Source of the DNA: an unicellular cyanobacterium SU3
Lineage (GTDB): Bacteria > Cyanobacteriota > Cyanobacteriia > Cyanobacteriales > Microcystaceae
Length of the DNA: 46,279 nt
NCBI GenBank assembly: GCA_002172675.1
Contig: NETF01000173.1
Span: 97,447 to 143,725, forward strand
Direction of reading: 5' to 3'
Shown here: piece by piece, positions 35,642 through 43,497 of the stretch
Position numbering within the stretch: position 1 is the stretch's first letter
Layout: each line of letters starts with the position of its first letter
Made by a program: the position numbers and the translations under genes
Notes under the pieces: generated by a model
Told to the model about the DNA's origin: nothing
Seen by the model: the letters and a program-made list of their open reading frames with translations, nothing else
Database searches by the model: none

Positions 35642-35695
35642 GTTGATTTTTTAGTCAACACTGCTATGGTAAACTAATATTGATTTTTTAGTCAA
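35642..35695. promoter_or_regulatory. Duplicated operator in the XRE/coiled-coil divergent region
   Basis: The 16-mer TTGATTTTTTAGTCAA occurs perfectly twice, at 35643-35658 and 35680-35695 (37 bp start to start). Each copy has TTGA/TCAA dyad ends, extended to GTTGA/TCAAC in the first. On the minus strand each reads TTGACT, a good -35 box; on the plus strand the first supplies TTGATT, 16 bp before TATGGT. An XRE dimer bound here would block both promoters. Confidence 0.7.
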
Positions 35696-35729
35696 GTGCG
35701 ATTGAGAAAAAAGTTACCCAGGAGAAACC

Positions 35730-36077
35730 GTGAGTCAAACTTTTGGTCAAGTGATACGTCAAAGGCGCAAAAAGAAAGGATATAGTCAAAGGGAGTTAGC
35801 CGAGAAGCTGGAAATAGATTTTACTTACTTATCCAAGTTAGAGAATGATAGGGCTAAATATTCCCCAAAAGAGGATATTATTAGAGATTTAGCAGCTTAT
35901 CTAGACTTAGACGCAGACGAGTTAATTTTTTTAGCAGGTAAACTCCCCGAAGACAACGAGGACTTTTTACGAGAACACTATAAAAGTATGCCCACTTTGT
36001 TTAGAAGAATGAAAGAAAATCCCAAATTTGCAGAAAAAATATTTAATCAAGCGATACAAGAAGATAAGGAGGGGTAA
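35730..36077 (+). CDS. XRE-family transcriptional regulator
   Basis: A 115-residue protein with a Cro/CI-type helix-turn-helix at about 7-62 (FGQVIRQRRKKKGYSQRELA ... FTYLSKLENDR), followed by a helical tail (ENPKFAEKIFNQ) of the ImmR/DdrO type that can mediate dimerisation. The start is GTG at 35730 with AGGAG eight bases upstream. It lies 3 bp before the ImmA/IrrE gene, the usual order of repressor and its protease, and next to the duplicated operator it probably binds. Confidence 0.85.
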   Translation: MSQTFGQVIRQRRKKKGYSQRELAEKLEIDFTYLSKLENDRAKYSPKEDIIRDLAAYLDLDADELIFLAGKLPEDNEDFLREHYKSMPTLFRRMKENPKFAEKIFNQAIQEDKEG

Positions 36078-36080
36078 ACC

Positions 36081-36701
36081 ATGCAGATATTTAAGCCATT
36101 TCGTTTTATTCCCAAAAAAAGCATTGAAAAACAAGCCAGTAGCATTTTGCAGGAGATGGAAAAGACACCTACTTATGACTTAAAATTTCCTATAGATGCC
36201 AGTCGAGTCGCCGAATTTTTAGGATTAGACGTAGTGTGGGATAGTATTCCCAATGATGAAAAAGGAATGATTGCTGCGAGAATTTTACCCTTAGAAAAGT
36301 TAATTGAAATCAATGAATTAATTCCAGAATTAAGGGGAGGTTTTGGAGAATCTACCATTGCTCATGAAATCGGACATTGGGTATTACATATTGATCAAAA
36401 TATCGTTAACAAATGTTTAACAGAAGAGACTAAAATGATTAAAGTTGACCCCTTATTGTGTCGTAATGAAGTAAATTTGAGTGGTATTGAATGGCAAGCA
36501 CAATATTTCGCTAGTTGTTTATTAATGCCTCAGTTTAAATTAAAAGAAGTTTGTCAAAAGCGTAATTTACAACAGTGGAAAGAACTGTATAATATTGCTG
36601 AAGAATTAGGGGTAACAATTTCTAATTTAGGTCATCGCTTAAAAGATTTAGGTTGGATTGATTTAAAAGATAATTCTCGTCAAATTGAATTAAAAAAATA
36701 G
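36081..36701 (+). CDS. ImmA/IrrE family metallopeptidase
   Basis: A 206-residue COG2856 zinc peptidase. The HEIGH motif is at 95-99 (STIAHEIGHWVLH), and the likely third ligand is E137 in EWQAQYFASCLLMP, the conserved downstream motif. In ICEBs1 (ImmA) and Deinococcus (IrrE/PprI) such enzymes cleave a partner XRE repressor on stress or DNA damage. Here the XRE gene is 3 bp upstream and AGGAGG precedes the ATG, so coupling is strong. It probably relieves repression of the divergent coiled-coil genes; this is inference from context. Confidence 0.85.
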   Translation: MQIFKPFRFIPKKSIEKQASSILQEMEKTPTYDLKFPIDASRVAEFLGLDVVWDSIPNDEKGMIAARILPLEKLIEINELIPELRGGFGESTIAHEIGHWVLHIDQNIVNKCLTEETKMIKVDPLLCRNEVNLSGIEWQAQYFASCLLMPQFKLKEVCQKRNLQQWKELYNIAEELGVTISNLGHRLKDLGWIDLKDNSRQIELKK

Positions 36702-36705
36702 TTGA

Positions 36706-37344
36706 TTAAACTTTTGAATTAACTGAAGCTAATTCCCCTTTATGAATACGCCAAGAACGATCAGCAATTGATAATAATTCATCGGGGTCATGGGAGACAA
36801 TTAATAAAGTCCAATGTTGTTTTAATTTAGATAAAAGTTTAGCTAATTGCAGTCGCATTGACCAATCTAAACCGGCAGTTGGTTCATCTAATAATAATAA
36901 ATTAGGTTGACGAATTAATTGAACGGCTAAGGCTAAACGTCTTTGTTGCCCACCGCTCAAGCGATGAGGAGAGGTATTAAGGGGAATGTCTTGTAAACCA
37001 ACTTCTGCTAACGCATTTCTAATATTTTCAGTTGTAATTTCTGGATGACCTAAACGCAATTCTTCTAAGATATTGCTGCCACAAAAATGCCGTTCAGGAA
37101 ACTGAAAAACCAAACCACAGAGTTGTTGTAATTCTAAGAAGGTTAATTCTTGCTCCCGCCAAAAAATACGTCCTTTTGTTTGTTGTGCTAACCCTGCTAA
37201 AATTTCTAATAGCGTTGTTTTTCCCGAACCACTTGGACCGACAACCAGTCCTAATTCTTGTGATCCTAATTCTAAATTAGTTGCTTTCAAAATTGGCTCA
37301 ACAGTGGCAGGAGGATGATACATAATATCTTTAAGATATAGCAT
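36706..37344 (-). CDS. ABC transporter ATP-binding protein, ECF (EcfA/CbiO)-like
   Basis: A 212-residue ATPase: Walker A GPSGSGKTT near 37-45, the ECF-type Q-loop FQFPERHF near 79-86, signature LSGGQQRR near 128-135, Walker B LLLLDEPTAGLD and the H-loop SHDPDE. The QFPE form of the Q-loop is characteristic of energy-coupling-factor ATPases for vitamins and metals. No EcfT or S-component gene is nearby, so its membrane partner is unknown. A single copy of this type is typical in cyanobacteria and plastids. Convergent with the ImmA gene (4 bp apart). Confidence 0.8.
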   Translation of the reverse strand: MLYLKDIMYHPPATVEPILKATNLELGSQELGLVVGPSGSGKTTLLEILAGLAQQTKGRIFWREQELTFLELQQLCGLVFQFPERHFCGSNILEELRLGHPEITTENIRNALAEVGLQDIPLNTSPHRLSGGQQRRLALAVQLIRQPNLLLLDEPTAGLDWSMRLQLAKLLSKLKQHWTLLIVSHDPDELLSIADRSWRIHKGELASVNSKV

Positions 37345-37484
37345 AATTTAATAACTGATTACTAATATTTCTTATGACAAAAGACTTTATTGTTTTAGTA
37401 TTTCAATTTTACATTAAAATTCTTCTCGGCCATGACATGAAAAGTTTAATTCTATTCTTGCTAAACCCATACATCTGTAATTAA

Positions 37485-37901
37485 TTACTCAATAATCATC
37501 TCAAGACGATAATTGGCTTTTTCATTACGTCTAGCAGCACTACGCATCATATAAACTCGGATTTTGTATTCACCAGTCTCCGGTAGAGTTCCTTCATATT
37601 GGTTCTCACTCATAGAACTATTAAACATAGCGATCGCATCTTCATGAGGGGCTAAAATATTGAAGTAAGTAGCCGTATGATCCGTAGCCATACTAACATT
37701 CATAGATTGTCCTTTTCTAGCACCAAGAACATAATCTACTGTCTCATAACCCATAATAGAGTCTTCCACAACAGCACTGGTGGCACCCGAAGCAAAATGA
37801 ACCCCGACAGTTCGGATATCATTCCTTGCCAATAAATGAGGAGGTGTGAGACAAACGAAGGTTGTGGCTAAAATAGAGACTGGTAAGCTGGAAAAGTTCA
37901 T
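37485..37901 (-). CDS. Small secreted protein, lysozyme-inhibitor-like
   Basis: A 138-residue protein with an N-terminal signal peptide (about 1-25, cleaved after HLLA). The mature part reads VHFASGATSAVVEDSIMGYE ... DYVLGARKGQSMNV, and ends GTLPETGEYKIRVYMMRSAARRNEKANYRLEM. This pattern, with the MRSAARRNE-type motif, recalls small periplasmic proteins annotated as g-type lysozyme inhibitors in some genomes; I am not certain. It is exported, beta-rich, and transcribed alone. Confidence 0.5.
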   Translation of the reverse strand: MNFSSLPVSILATTFVCLTPPHLLARNDIRTVGVHFASGATSAVVEDSIMGYETVDYVLGARKGQSMNVSMATDHTATYFNILAPHEDAIAMFNSSMSENQYEGTLPETGEYKIRVYMMRSAARRNEKANYRLEMIIE

Positions 37902-38000
37902 ACTTAATTAGTCAACACGGATTAATTGAATAAGATGTATTGTATATGAGCATGATTCAATGTACTAAAATAATAACGAGAACTGTTACTTTTAAATTCT

Positions 38001-38246
38001 ATGTCTAAAGACGAATTATCTCCTGCTATTTCCCAAGAAGCACGATATGAACCGGCTGCAGTCATTCCTGTTAAGCGAGACTCTTCTATTATCAATTGGT
38101 TAGAAGCGACAAATCGCTTAATTTATCGTGAACAGGAAGAGACCAAACCCCCCCTAGAAGAAGATGCAGAAATCTCTGAATTAATTGATGTCGATGACAA
38201 CTATGACGATGATGATGATGATGTCAGTCTAGACGATGATGATTAA
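38001..38246 (+). CDS. DUF3134 family protein
   Basis: An 81-residue protein, small and acidic, with the conserved core ARYEPAAVIPVKRDSSIINW then LEATNRLI (about 15-45) and a tail of mostly aspartate (DDNYDDDDDDVSLDDDD). This is the DUF3134 pattern, limited to cyanobacteria, of unknown function. It sits 89 bp upstream of mraY on the same strand and may share its transcript. Confidence 0.7.
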   Translation: MSKDELSPAISQEARYEPAAVIPVKRDSSIINWLEATNRLIYREQEETKPPLEEDAEISELIDVDDNYDDDDDDVSLDDDD

Positions 38247-38261
38247 GTCTTGAGAAAGAAG

Positions 38262-38287
38262 AGGGGAACAAATCTGGTCATTCCCCT
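38262..38287 (+). terminator. Weak hairpin between DUF3134 and mraY
   Basis: AGGGGAA (38262-38268) pairs with TTCCCCT (38281-38287) around a 12-nt loop and is followed only by TTC. It may attenuate transcription into mraY; too weak to call a full terminator. Confidence 0.35.
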
Positions 38288-38335
38288 TTCATCCCATATA
38301 GTTGATGTTGAGCTTGTAATGGTATTTTAATTGCT

Positions 38336-39445
38336 GTGGTAGATGCAAACGTTTCTCCTGAAATCTCCTTAAGAAAACCCTCAGGAAACAATTTATTAGT
38401 GTTACTCATCGGGTTATTATTACTTCTAACTTTGGGTTTTGCTGAATTTTTTGGTGAATTGGTCACGTTTAGTCAAATATTATTGCTTCCTTTGGGAATT
38501 TGTGCTGGGGTCAGTGGCTTACTGGGTTATGGAGTGGTGCCTTTTTTAAGAAAGTTAAAAGCCGGTCAAATTATTCAAGAAGACGGGCCACAAACCCATC
38601 TAAGCAAAGCAGGAACCCCAACCATGGGGGGAATTTTTTTTGTACCTGTGGTGGTCATTATTGCTTTAATTGGCTCGCAATTTGCCCCATCAGCGATTGC
38701 TGTTTCTGTTGTCACCCTAGCTTATATGATGATTGGTTGGGTGGATGACTGGCAAATTTTAAGACAAAAATCCAATAAGGGACTCACTCCCCGGATGAAA
38801 TTGATATTGCAAATTGCGATCGCTGTTGCCTTTTGTGTTTGGACGGCTTGGACTCAACCAGCTAACATTACCAATGTAGCTTTACCAGGGAATTTAATTC
38901 TACCGTTAGGGGTTTTATTTTGGGGTCTAGCAGGATTTGTTCTCGTGGCCGAAAGTAACGCCACCAACCTCACCGATGGAGTGGATGGGTTAGCCGGAGG
39001 AACTGCTGCCTTAGCCTTTTTGGGATTAGGAATTTTAGTTGCTACCACCACACCAGCGTTAGGAATTTTTTGCGCTTGTATGAGTGGGGGATGTTTAGGA
39101 TTTGTCCTTCATAATCGTAATCCGGCCACTGTATTTATGGGTGACACTGGTTCTTTAGCCTTGGGTGGAGCTTTAGCTGCCGTTGGTATTTTGAGTGGTA
39201 ATCTGTGGGCATTATTTGTGGTAAGTGGTATTTTCTTCGTTGAATCGCTATCGGTGATTGCTCAAGTCAGTTACTATAAAGCTACCAAAGGCCCTGACGG
39301 CGTTGGCAAAAGACTGTTAAAAATGGCACCGTTACACCATCATTTAGAATTAAGTGGTTGGTACGAAACCCAAATCGTCGGAATTTTTTACTTAATTAAT
39401 GCAGGGTTGGCTATATTAGCTGTTATCTCCTCTTTGCCAAGTTAG
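38336..39445 (+). CDS. mraY: Phospho-N-acetylmuramoyl-pentapeptide transferase MraY
   Basis: A 369-residue integral membrane enzyme of peptidoglycan synthesis that transfers phospho-MurNAc-pentapeptide to undecaprenyl phosphate to make lipid I. Family motifs are seen in order: AGTPTMGG (about 92-99), the DD pair in GWVDDWQ (137-138), NLTDGVDGLAGG, FMGDTGSLALGG and MAPLHHHLELSGW. About ten membrane helices are predicted. The start is the GTG at 38336. It is not next to other mur genes, typical of cyanobacteria, and ends in a terminator. Confidence 0.95.
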   Translation: MVDANVSPEISLRKPSGNNLLVLLIGLLLLLTLGFAEFFGELVTFSQILLLPLGICAGVSGLLGYGVVPFLRKLKAGQIIQEDGPQTHLSKAGTPTMGGIFFVPVVVIIALIGSQFAPSAIAVSVVTLAYMMIGWVDDWQILRQKSNKGLTPRMKLILQIAIAVAFCVWTAWTQPANITNVALPGNLILPLGVLFWGLAGFVLVAESNATNLTDGVDGLAGGTAALAFLGLGILVATTTPALGIFCACMSGGCLGFVLHNRNPATVFMGDTGSLALGGALAAVGILSGNLWALFVVSGIFFVESLSVIAQVSYYKATKGPDGVGKRLLKMAPLHHHLELSGWYETQIVGIFYLINAGLAILAVISSLPS

Positions 39446-39454
39446 ATAGTGGAG

Positions 39455-39494
39455 AGGGGTTAGGGAAAACAGACACCCAGTACCTAACCCCTTC
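39455..39494. terminator. Terminator between mraY and the convergent protease gene
   Basis: AGGGGTTAGG (39455-39464) and CCTAACCCCT (39483-39492) form a perfect 10-bp stem with an 18-nt loop, 9 bp after the mraY stop. The flanks have no long T-run, so efficiency is uncertain. The position suits both genes. Confidence 0.55.
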
Positions 39495-39511
39495 ATAACA
39501 ATAACCACAGA

Positions 39512-42500
39512 TTAAGCAAAGACAAAATTGTTACTATTCAAATCCAAATTATTACTATCTTTGACGATAGCCACTAATTCGTCTTGCATACCAGCAACTT
39601 TAAGGAAGATACCTTGATCATTACTTCCCGAAGGAGACGCACCGATAGCGTAATCATTAGCAGTTCCGTGTAATTGAATAATATCAATTGAAGCATCAAA
39701 CCCAGAGATTTCGAGATAATCTTGTTGTCCGTAGGAATCATAGAAGGATTCGGTTGCATCTCCTACCACAAAGCTATCTTCTCCTGCCGTTCCCACTTGC
39801 TGCTTCATTAGTCCTAGTAAAGCATCAGAATTAGCTGATCCGGTTAGGTTTCCTGTCCCCTCAAAGGCGAAGAAATTAACAGCTTCAGTGGTGTGGTTGG
39901 TTTCATCATCCTTACTGGTGTCTTCTTCGATCATGATGTCCACCTGTCCATTGCTCAGATTTTGATATCTTAAACCTGAAGAATCACCGCCATCGTAACT
40001 AGCAATATTTCCTAAGAATTGAGGATTATTGGTAAAGGTGTTACCAAAGTCAAGAGTATGCCAGTTATGGGTGACTTGATCACCAGTATTTCCTGCAATA
40101 AAGGTATTTCCGTCCCAGTTTCCTTGTCCTGGGGAAATGGCTAACCAAGCAATGGTTTCTGTACCATGACCAGTATTAAGATACGCTTCTTCTTCTTCTA
40201 AAGCAACTTGAAATCCATTGTTAGTTGTATTATTTTGACGGGTTCTTACGAAAGTGCCATCATTATCCGTTTGAACTTGTGTTAAAACAATGGGGGTATC
40301 CGTAAAATCATGACTAAAAGTAATATTGTGCCAATCTGAGCGAGTGGTAGCATCGGTGGTGACAGTACCCACTTCGATAATAGTGCCATCAGACAATTCC
40401 CAAACCCCTTGTTCAAGAACTAAGAAACTAAAAGTTTCTTGGGTATGGTTGCCGCTGTGGGTATTTTGGTCTATTAAAGTGGTTTCTTGAACTTGTACTG
40501 AAAAGCGCGCTCGCTCTGGCGAGATCCCTTCGGGATCGCCTTGAATATCAGTGATTCTGACAATGGAGGGATCAGGCCCATTGTAGGATAAAGGTTGAGC
40601 AAAAATAACAGGGTTAATGAAGTTATGATCGATAATAATCGTTTGACTGTCATGGGTTAAATCGTTAATTTGACCCATGTGAGCGATGATCTGATTGTTG
40701 GTTGCGGGGTCAGGATCGGTATTAGGGTCGCTATTGGGATTGACATTAGTCGATCCAGTTAAAGTTCCTATTTTGTCAATAGCGAAGAAATTAACAGCTT
40801 CAGTGGTGTGGTTGGTTTCATCATCCTTACTGGTGTCTTCTTCGATCATGATGTCCACCTGTCCATTGCTCAGATTTTGATATCTTAAACCTGAAGAATC
40901 ACCGCCATCGTAACTAGCAATATTTCCTAAGAATTGAGGATTATTGGTAAAGGTGTTACCAAAGTCAAGAGTATGCCAGTTATGGGTGACTTGATCACCA
41001 GTATTTCCTGCAATAAAGGTATTTCCGTCCCAGTTTCCTTGTCCTGGGGAAATAGCTAACCAAGCAATAGTTTCTGCTCCACGTCCATTATCAAGATAAG
41101 CTTCTTCTGCTTCTAAAGCAACTTGAAATCCATTGTTAGTTGCATTATTTTGACGGGTTCGCACAAAAGTAGCATCATTATCCGTTTGAACTTGGGTTAG
41201 AATAATGGGGGTATCCGTAAAGTCATAATTAAAAGTGATGTCATGCCAGTTTGAGCGAGTAGTAGCATTGGTGCTGACAGTACCGACTTCGATAATCGTG
41301 CCATCAGACAGTTTCCATGTTCCCTCTTCAAGCACTAAGAAACTAAAAGTTTCTTGGGTATGGTTGCCACTGTGGGTATTTTGATCTATTAAAGTGGTTT
41401 CTTGAACTTGGACTGAGAAGCGATCGCCTTGAATATCAGTGATTCTGACAATGGAAGGATCGCCACCATTGTAAGATAAGGGTTGAGCAAAGATAACGGG
41501 GTTAATGAAATTATAATCGAGAATAATCGTTTGACTATTATGGTCTAAATTTGTAATTCGACCCATTTGAGCGATGATCTGATTGTTAGTTACGGGATCT
41601 GGATCACTATCAGGGTCGGTATTGGGATCAGCAGTTGGTTCTATATCACTGTAAAGAATTTGGATTTGATTACTGGGATCAGCGTAATAGTTTACTAACT
41701 CAACAGAACCATTACTACCTAAATTGATAATCAAGTTTTGACCATTTTGGCTGGTGGTTACTTCATTTAAAGCATAATCTAATTTGAGGGTGTCTTCATT
41801 GCTTCCATAATAGATTTTATCGTTTCCAGTGACGCGATTAATATTGTAACCCCTAATCTCATTAACAACACCATTGAGATAAATCTTGTCATCACTACTA
41901 GAGTTGATCACATTTTCTACCTCAAAATCGTAAGCTATTGCAGTAGAATAATTGGTTACATTGCTAAAGGTCTTACTGAGAAGTCCACCTCCTCTTAAAT
42001 CGAAATGAAAGCCACTACTTTGAGCATTTAAACCCGAAAAATCTAAAGTATCAATACCATCGGAGTCCCAGAGGGTTTGTTTAGTTCGATAAGATGTTTC
42101 TACAAGAGAAACCCCATTAACACTGACTTGATCGATATAATTACCAAAGACATAGGTGGTATCTCCAACATTGTGACTTTTAGCCCCATATAAGTGTTGT
42201 AAGGCTGCAATATCGAGAGGCATAAAAGTGGCTGCGGCAGGCCCCCCAAAGTTATAAGTCATTACTGAGTTATCTGTGTTATCTAACTCCGAAGATAAAG
42301 GGGTTCCACTATGAGTATGAGATAATCCTAGTGCATGGCCTAGTTCATGGACTAAGGTCATGTAACCATGTTTTCCAGGATCGTGTTGGAAACCATTGGT
42401 ATCTCCCAAGCGATCATAATTGGAGTTTAAATGAACATCTCCTGCCACTTTTGAATAGGGACTGGTGGGATAATAAGCATAGGCATAACTGGGATTGTTA

Positions 42501-42961
42501 GAATTTTGAATACGGATGTCACCGTATGTATTCTTGTTAATTTCATCAACTTCAACAAAATCAACATCAATAACATTTTCTAACCAAGTAAAAATTTCTC
42601 TATAACTGTGTTTAACGGCGTTACTAACTTCTTTTACTCCTGATTCTGAGCCGTAATAGGAGTTAGAAAAATCGTCATCTTCATAGAAACTATAGGTAAT
42701 AATTCCACCCGGAATAACGTTCCATTGATAACCTGATAAAACAGCCTTGATAGGTGGAGATGTGGGTTCAGAATTAGAAGAACTTGTTGTACTTCCACTG
42801 GTGGTATTATTAACCGTGTTATTTCCTTCAAATGAACCATTTGTACAACAAGAAGGACACGCACATCTAATATCATTAACCGATAGATTATGTTGATTGG
42901 AACTGTTGTCTTGTTGTTTTAATACTTGTTTGATTAAGTCTAGATCGAATGGGTTATTCAT
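39512..42961 (-). CDS. Serralysin-type metalloprotease with duplicated lectin-like modules
   Basis: This 1149-residue protein opens with a cysteine-containing N-terminal segment and a peptidase M10 (serralysin/metzincin) domain at about 75-270. The zinc site HELGHALGLSH is at 205-215, with the Met-turn in NSVMTYNF. A ~180-residue linker follows, then two ~270-residue copies of a lectin-like (H-type-lectin-like) region, each made of three beta sub-units, and a C-terminal tail typical of cyanobacterial type I secreted proteins (DSFVVGDATESFYD ... DLNSNNFVFA). There is no classic signal peptide, so export through a TolC-type system is likely. The copies may bind glycans on prey or on the cell's own surface. 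Confidence 0.75.
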   Translation of the reverse strand: MNNPFDLDLIKQVLKQQDNSSNQHNLSVNDIRCACPSCCTNGSFEGNNTVNNTTSGSTTSSSNSEPTSPPIKAVLSGYQWNVIPGGIITYSFYEDDDFSNSYYGSESGVKEVSNAVKHSYREIFTWLENVIDVDFVEVDEINKNTYGDIRIQNSNNPSYAYAYYPTSPYSKVAGDVHLNSNYDRLGDTNGFQHDPGKHGYMTLVHELGHALGLSHTHSGTPLSSELDNTDNSVMTYNFGGPAAATFMPLDIAALQHLYGAKSHNVGDTTYVFGNYIDQVSVNGVSLVETSYRTKQTLWDSDGIDTLDFSGLNAQSSGFHFDLRGGGLLSKTFSNVTNYSTAIAYDFEVENVINSSSDDKIYLNGVVNEIRGYNINRVTGNDKIYYGSNEDTLKLDYALNEVTTSQNGQNLIINLGSNGSVELVNYYADPSNQIQILYSDIEPTADPNTDPDSDPDPVTNNQIIAQMGRITNLDHNSQTIILDYNFINPVIFAQPLSYNGGDPSIVRITDIQGDRFSVQVQETTLIDQNTHSGNHTQETFSFLVLEEGTWKLSDGTIIEVGTVSTNATTRSNWHDITFNYDFTDTPIILTQVQTDNDATFVRTRQNNATNNGFQVALEAEEAYLDNGRGAETIAWLAISPGQGNWDGNTFIAGNTGDQVTHNWHTLDFGNTFTNNPQFLGNIASYDGGDSSGLRYQNLSNGQVDIMIEEDTSKDDETNHTTEAVNFFAIDKIGTLTGSTNVNPNSDPNTDPDPATNNQIIAHMGQINDLTHDSQTIIIDHNFINPVIFAQPLSYNGPDPSIVRITDIQGDPEGISPERARFSVQVQETTLIDQNTHSGNHTQETFSFLVLEQGVWELSDGTIIEVGTVTTDATTRSDWHNITFSHDFTDTPIVLTQVQTDNDGTFVRTRQNNTTNNGFQVALEEEEAYLNTGHGTETIAWLAISPGQGNWDGNTFIAGNTGDQVTHNWHTLDFGNTFTNNPQFLGNIASYDGGDSSGLRYQNLSNGQVDIMIEEDTSKDDETNHTTEAVNFFAFEGTGNLTGSANSDALLGLMKQQVGTAGEDSFVVGDATESFYDSYGQQDYLEISGFDASIDIIQLHGTANDYAIGASPSGSNDQGIFLKVAGMQDELVAIVKDSNNLDLNSNNFVFA
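39867..40694 (-). repeat. Lectin-like repeat, copy 2 (C-terminal)
   Basis: About 828 bp matching 40782-41582 at an offset of 915 bp, or 888 bp beyond the 27-bp insertion at 40508-40534. The first ~270 bp are almost identical to the other copy, while the remainder has drifted, which suggests recent gene conversion of one part. Confidence 0.85.
40508..40534. repeat. 27-bp palindromic insertion inside the protease gene
   Basis: Comparing copies, 'aagcg|atcgcc' in copy 1 (41419-41428) is interrupted in copy 2 by 27 bp containing GCTCGCTCTGGCGAG and GATCCCTTCGGGATC palindromes. It adds nine residues (PEGISPERA) in frame. The target is a GCGATCGC-type site. It looks like a small palindromic mobile sequence. 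Confidence 0.8.
40782..41582 (-). repeat. Lectin-like repeat, copy 1 (N-terminal)
   Basis: Partner of 39867-40694. The encoded units share the F-x-QPLSYNG-DPS, THNWHTLDFGNTF and LAISPGQGNWDG phrases with the other copy. The linker between copies is D/N/P-rich (NSDPNTDPDPATNN). Confidence 0.85.
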
Positions 42962-43319
42962 AAGATTTATTATTATTATTTAGGAATTATTAGATATTGA
43001 ATTCTGTCAATGGGTGAGCAGCTAAAAATCTTGTGATTTTTGTCACGTTATTTTACTTACTGATTAATTGTAGGTTGTGTAATTCCCAAATCAGAATCGA
43101 AAAAGTACTGATTTTTTGGCTTTTTTGGAATTAATTTTTAATTATTACTGAACGCAAAATTATGTAAAAAAAAATACCTAAAGGTAATTTATAAAGGATA
43201 AAAATACTGACTAAAGTACAATAAAATAAGCAAAATTAGATTTTTACTATAAAAGTATGTGGATTTTACTTACCTAAAATCTTGGAATAAAAGTTTAAGT
43301 TAATCGTTATGGTTCTACA
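42962..43319. other. AT-rich intergenic region upstream of the protease
   Basis: About 358 bp, very AT-rich, no ORF of note. It should hold the protease promoter on the minus strand. Poly-A stretches such as that near 43167 are visible. No structured RNA recognised. Confidence 0.4.
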
Positions 43320-43414
43320 TACAGCAGTTTGCGAGTCATTGAAGTACAACTAAAACTGATCCTACGGTTTCACACCTTAACTTCTTGTATTGTATAAAGT
43401 CGCAAACTGCTGTA
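43320..43414. mobile_element. MITE-like element with 13-bp inverted ends and TA duplication
   Basis: TACAGCAGTTTGCGA (43320-43334) and TCGCAAACTGCTGTA (43400-43414) are perfect 15-bp inverted repeats. The outer TA on each side fits the target duplication of IS630/Tc1-mariner elements, leaving a 91-bp core (43322-43412) with 13-bp termini. There is no transposase inside, so it would be mobilised in trans. Confidence 0.7.
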
Positions 43415-43497
43415 ATTCTTCAAATAATCCTATTAGAGTAAGAATGTTTTATTACTTAATTAAATTTATCTAGGCAGTATTAGTAAATTTACGCAAG

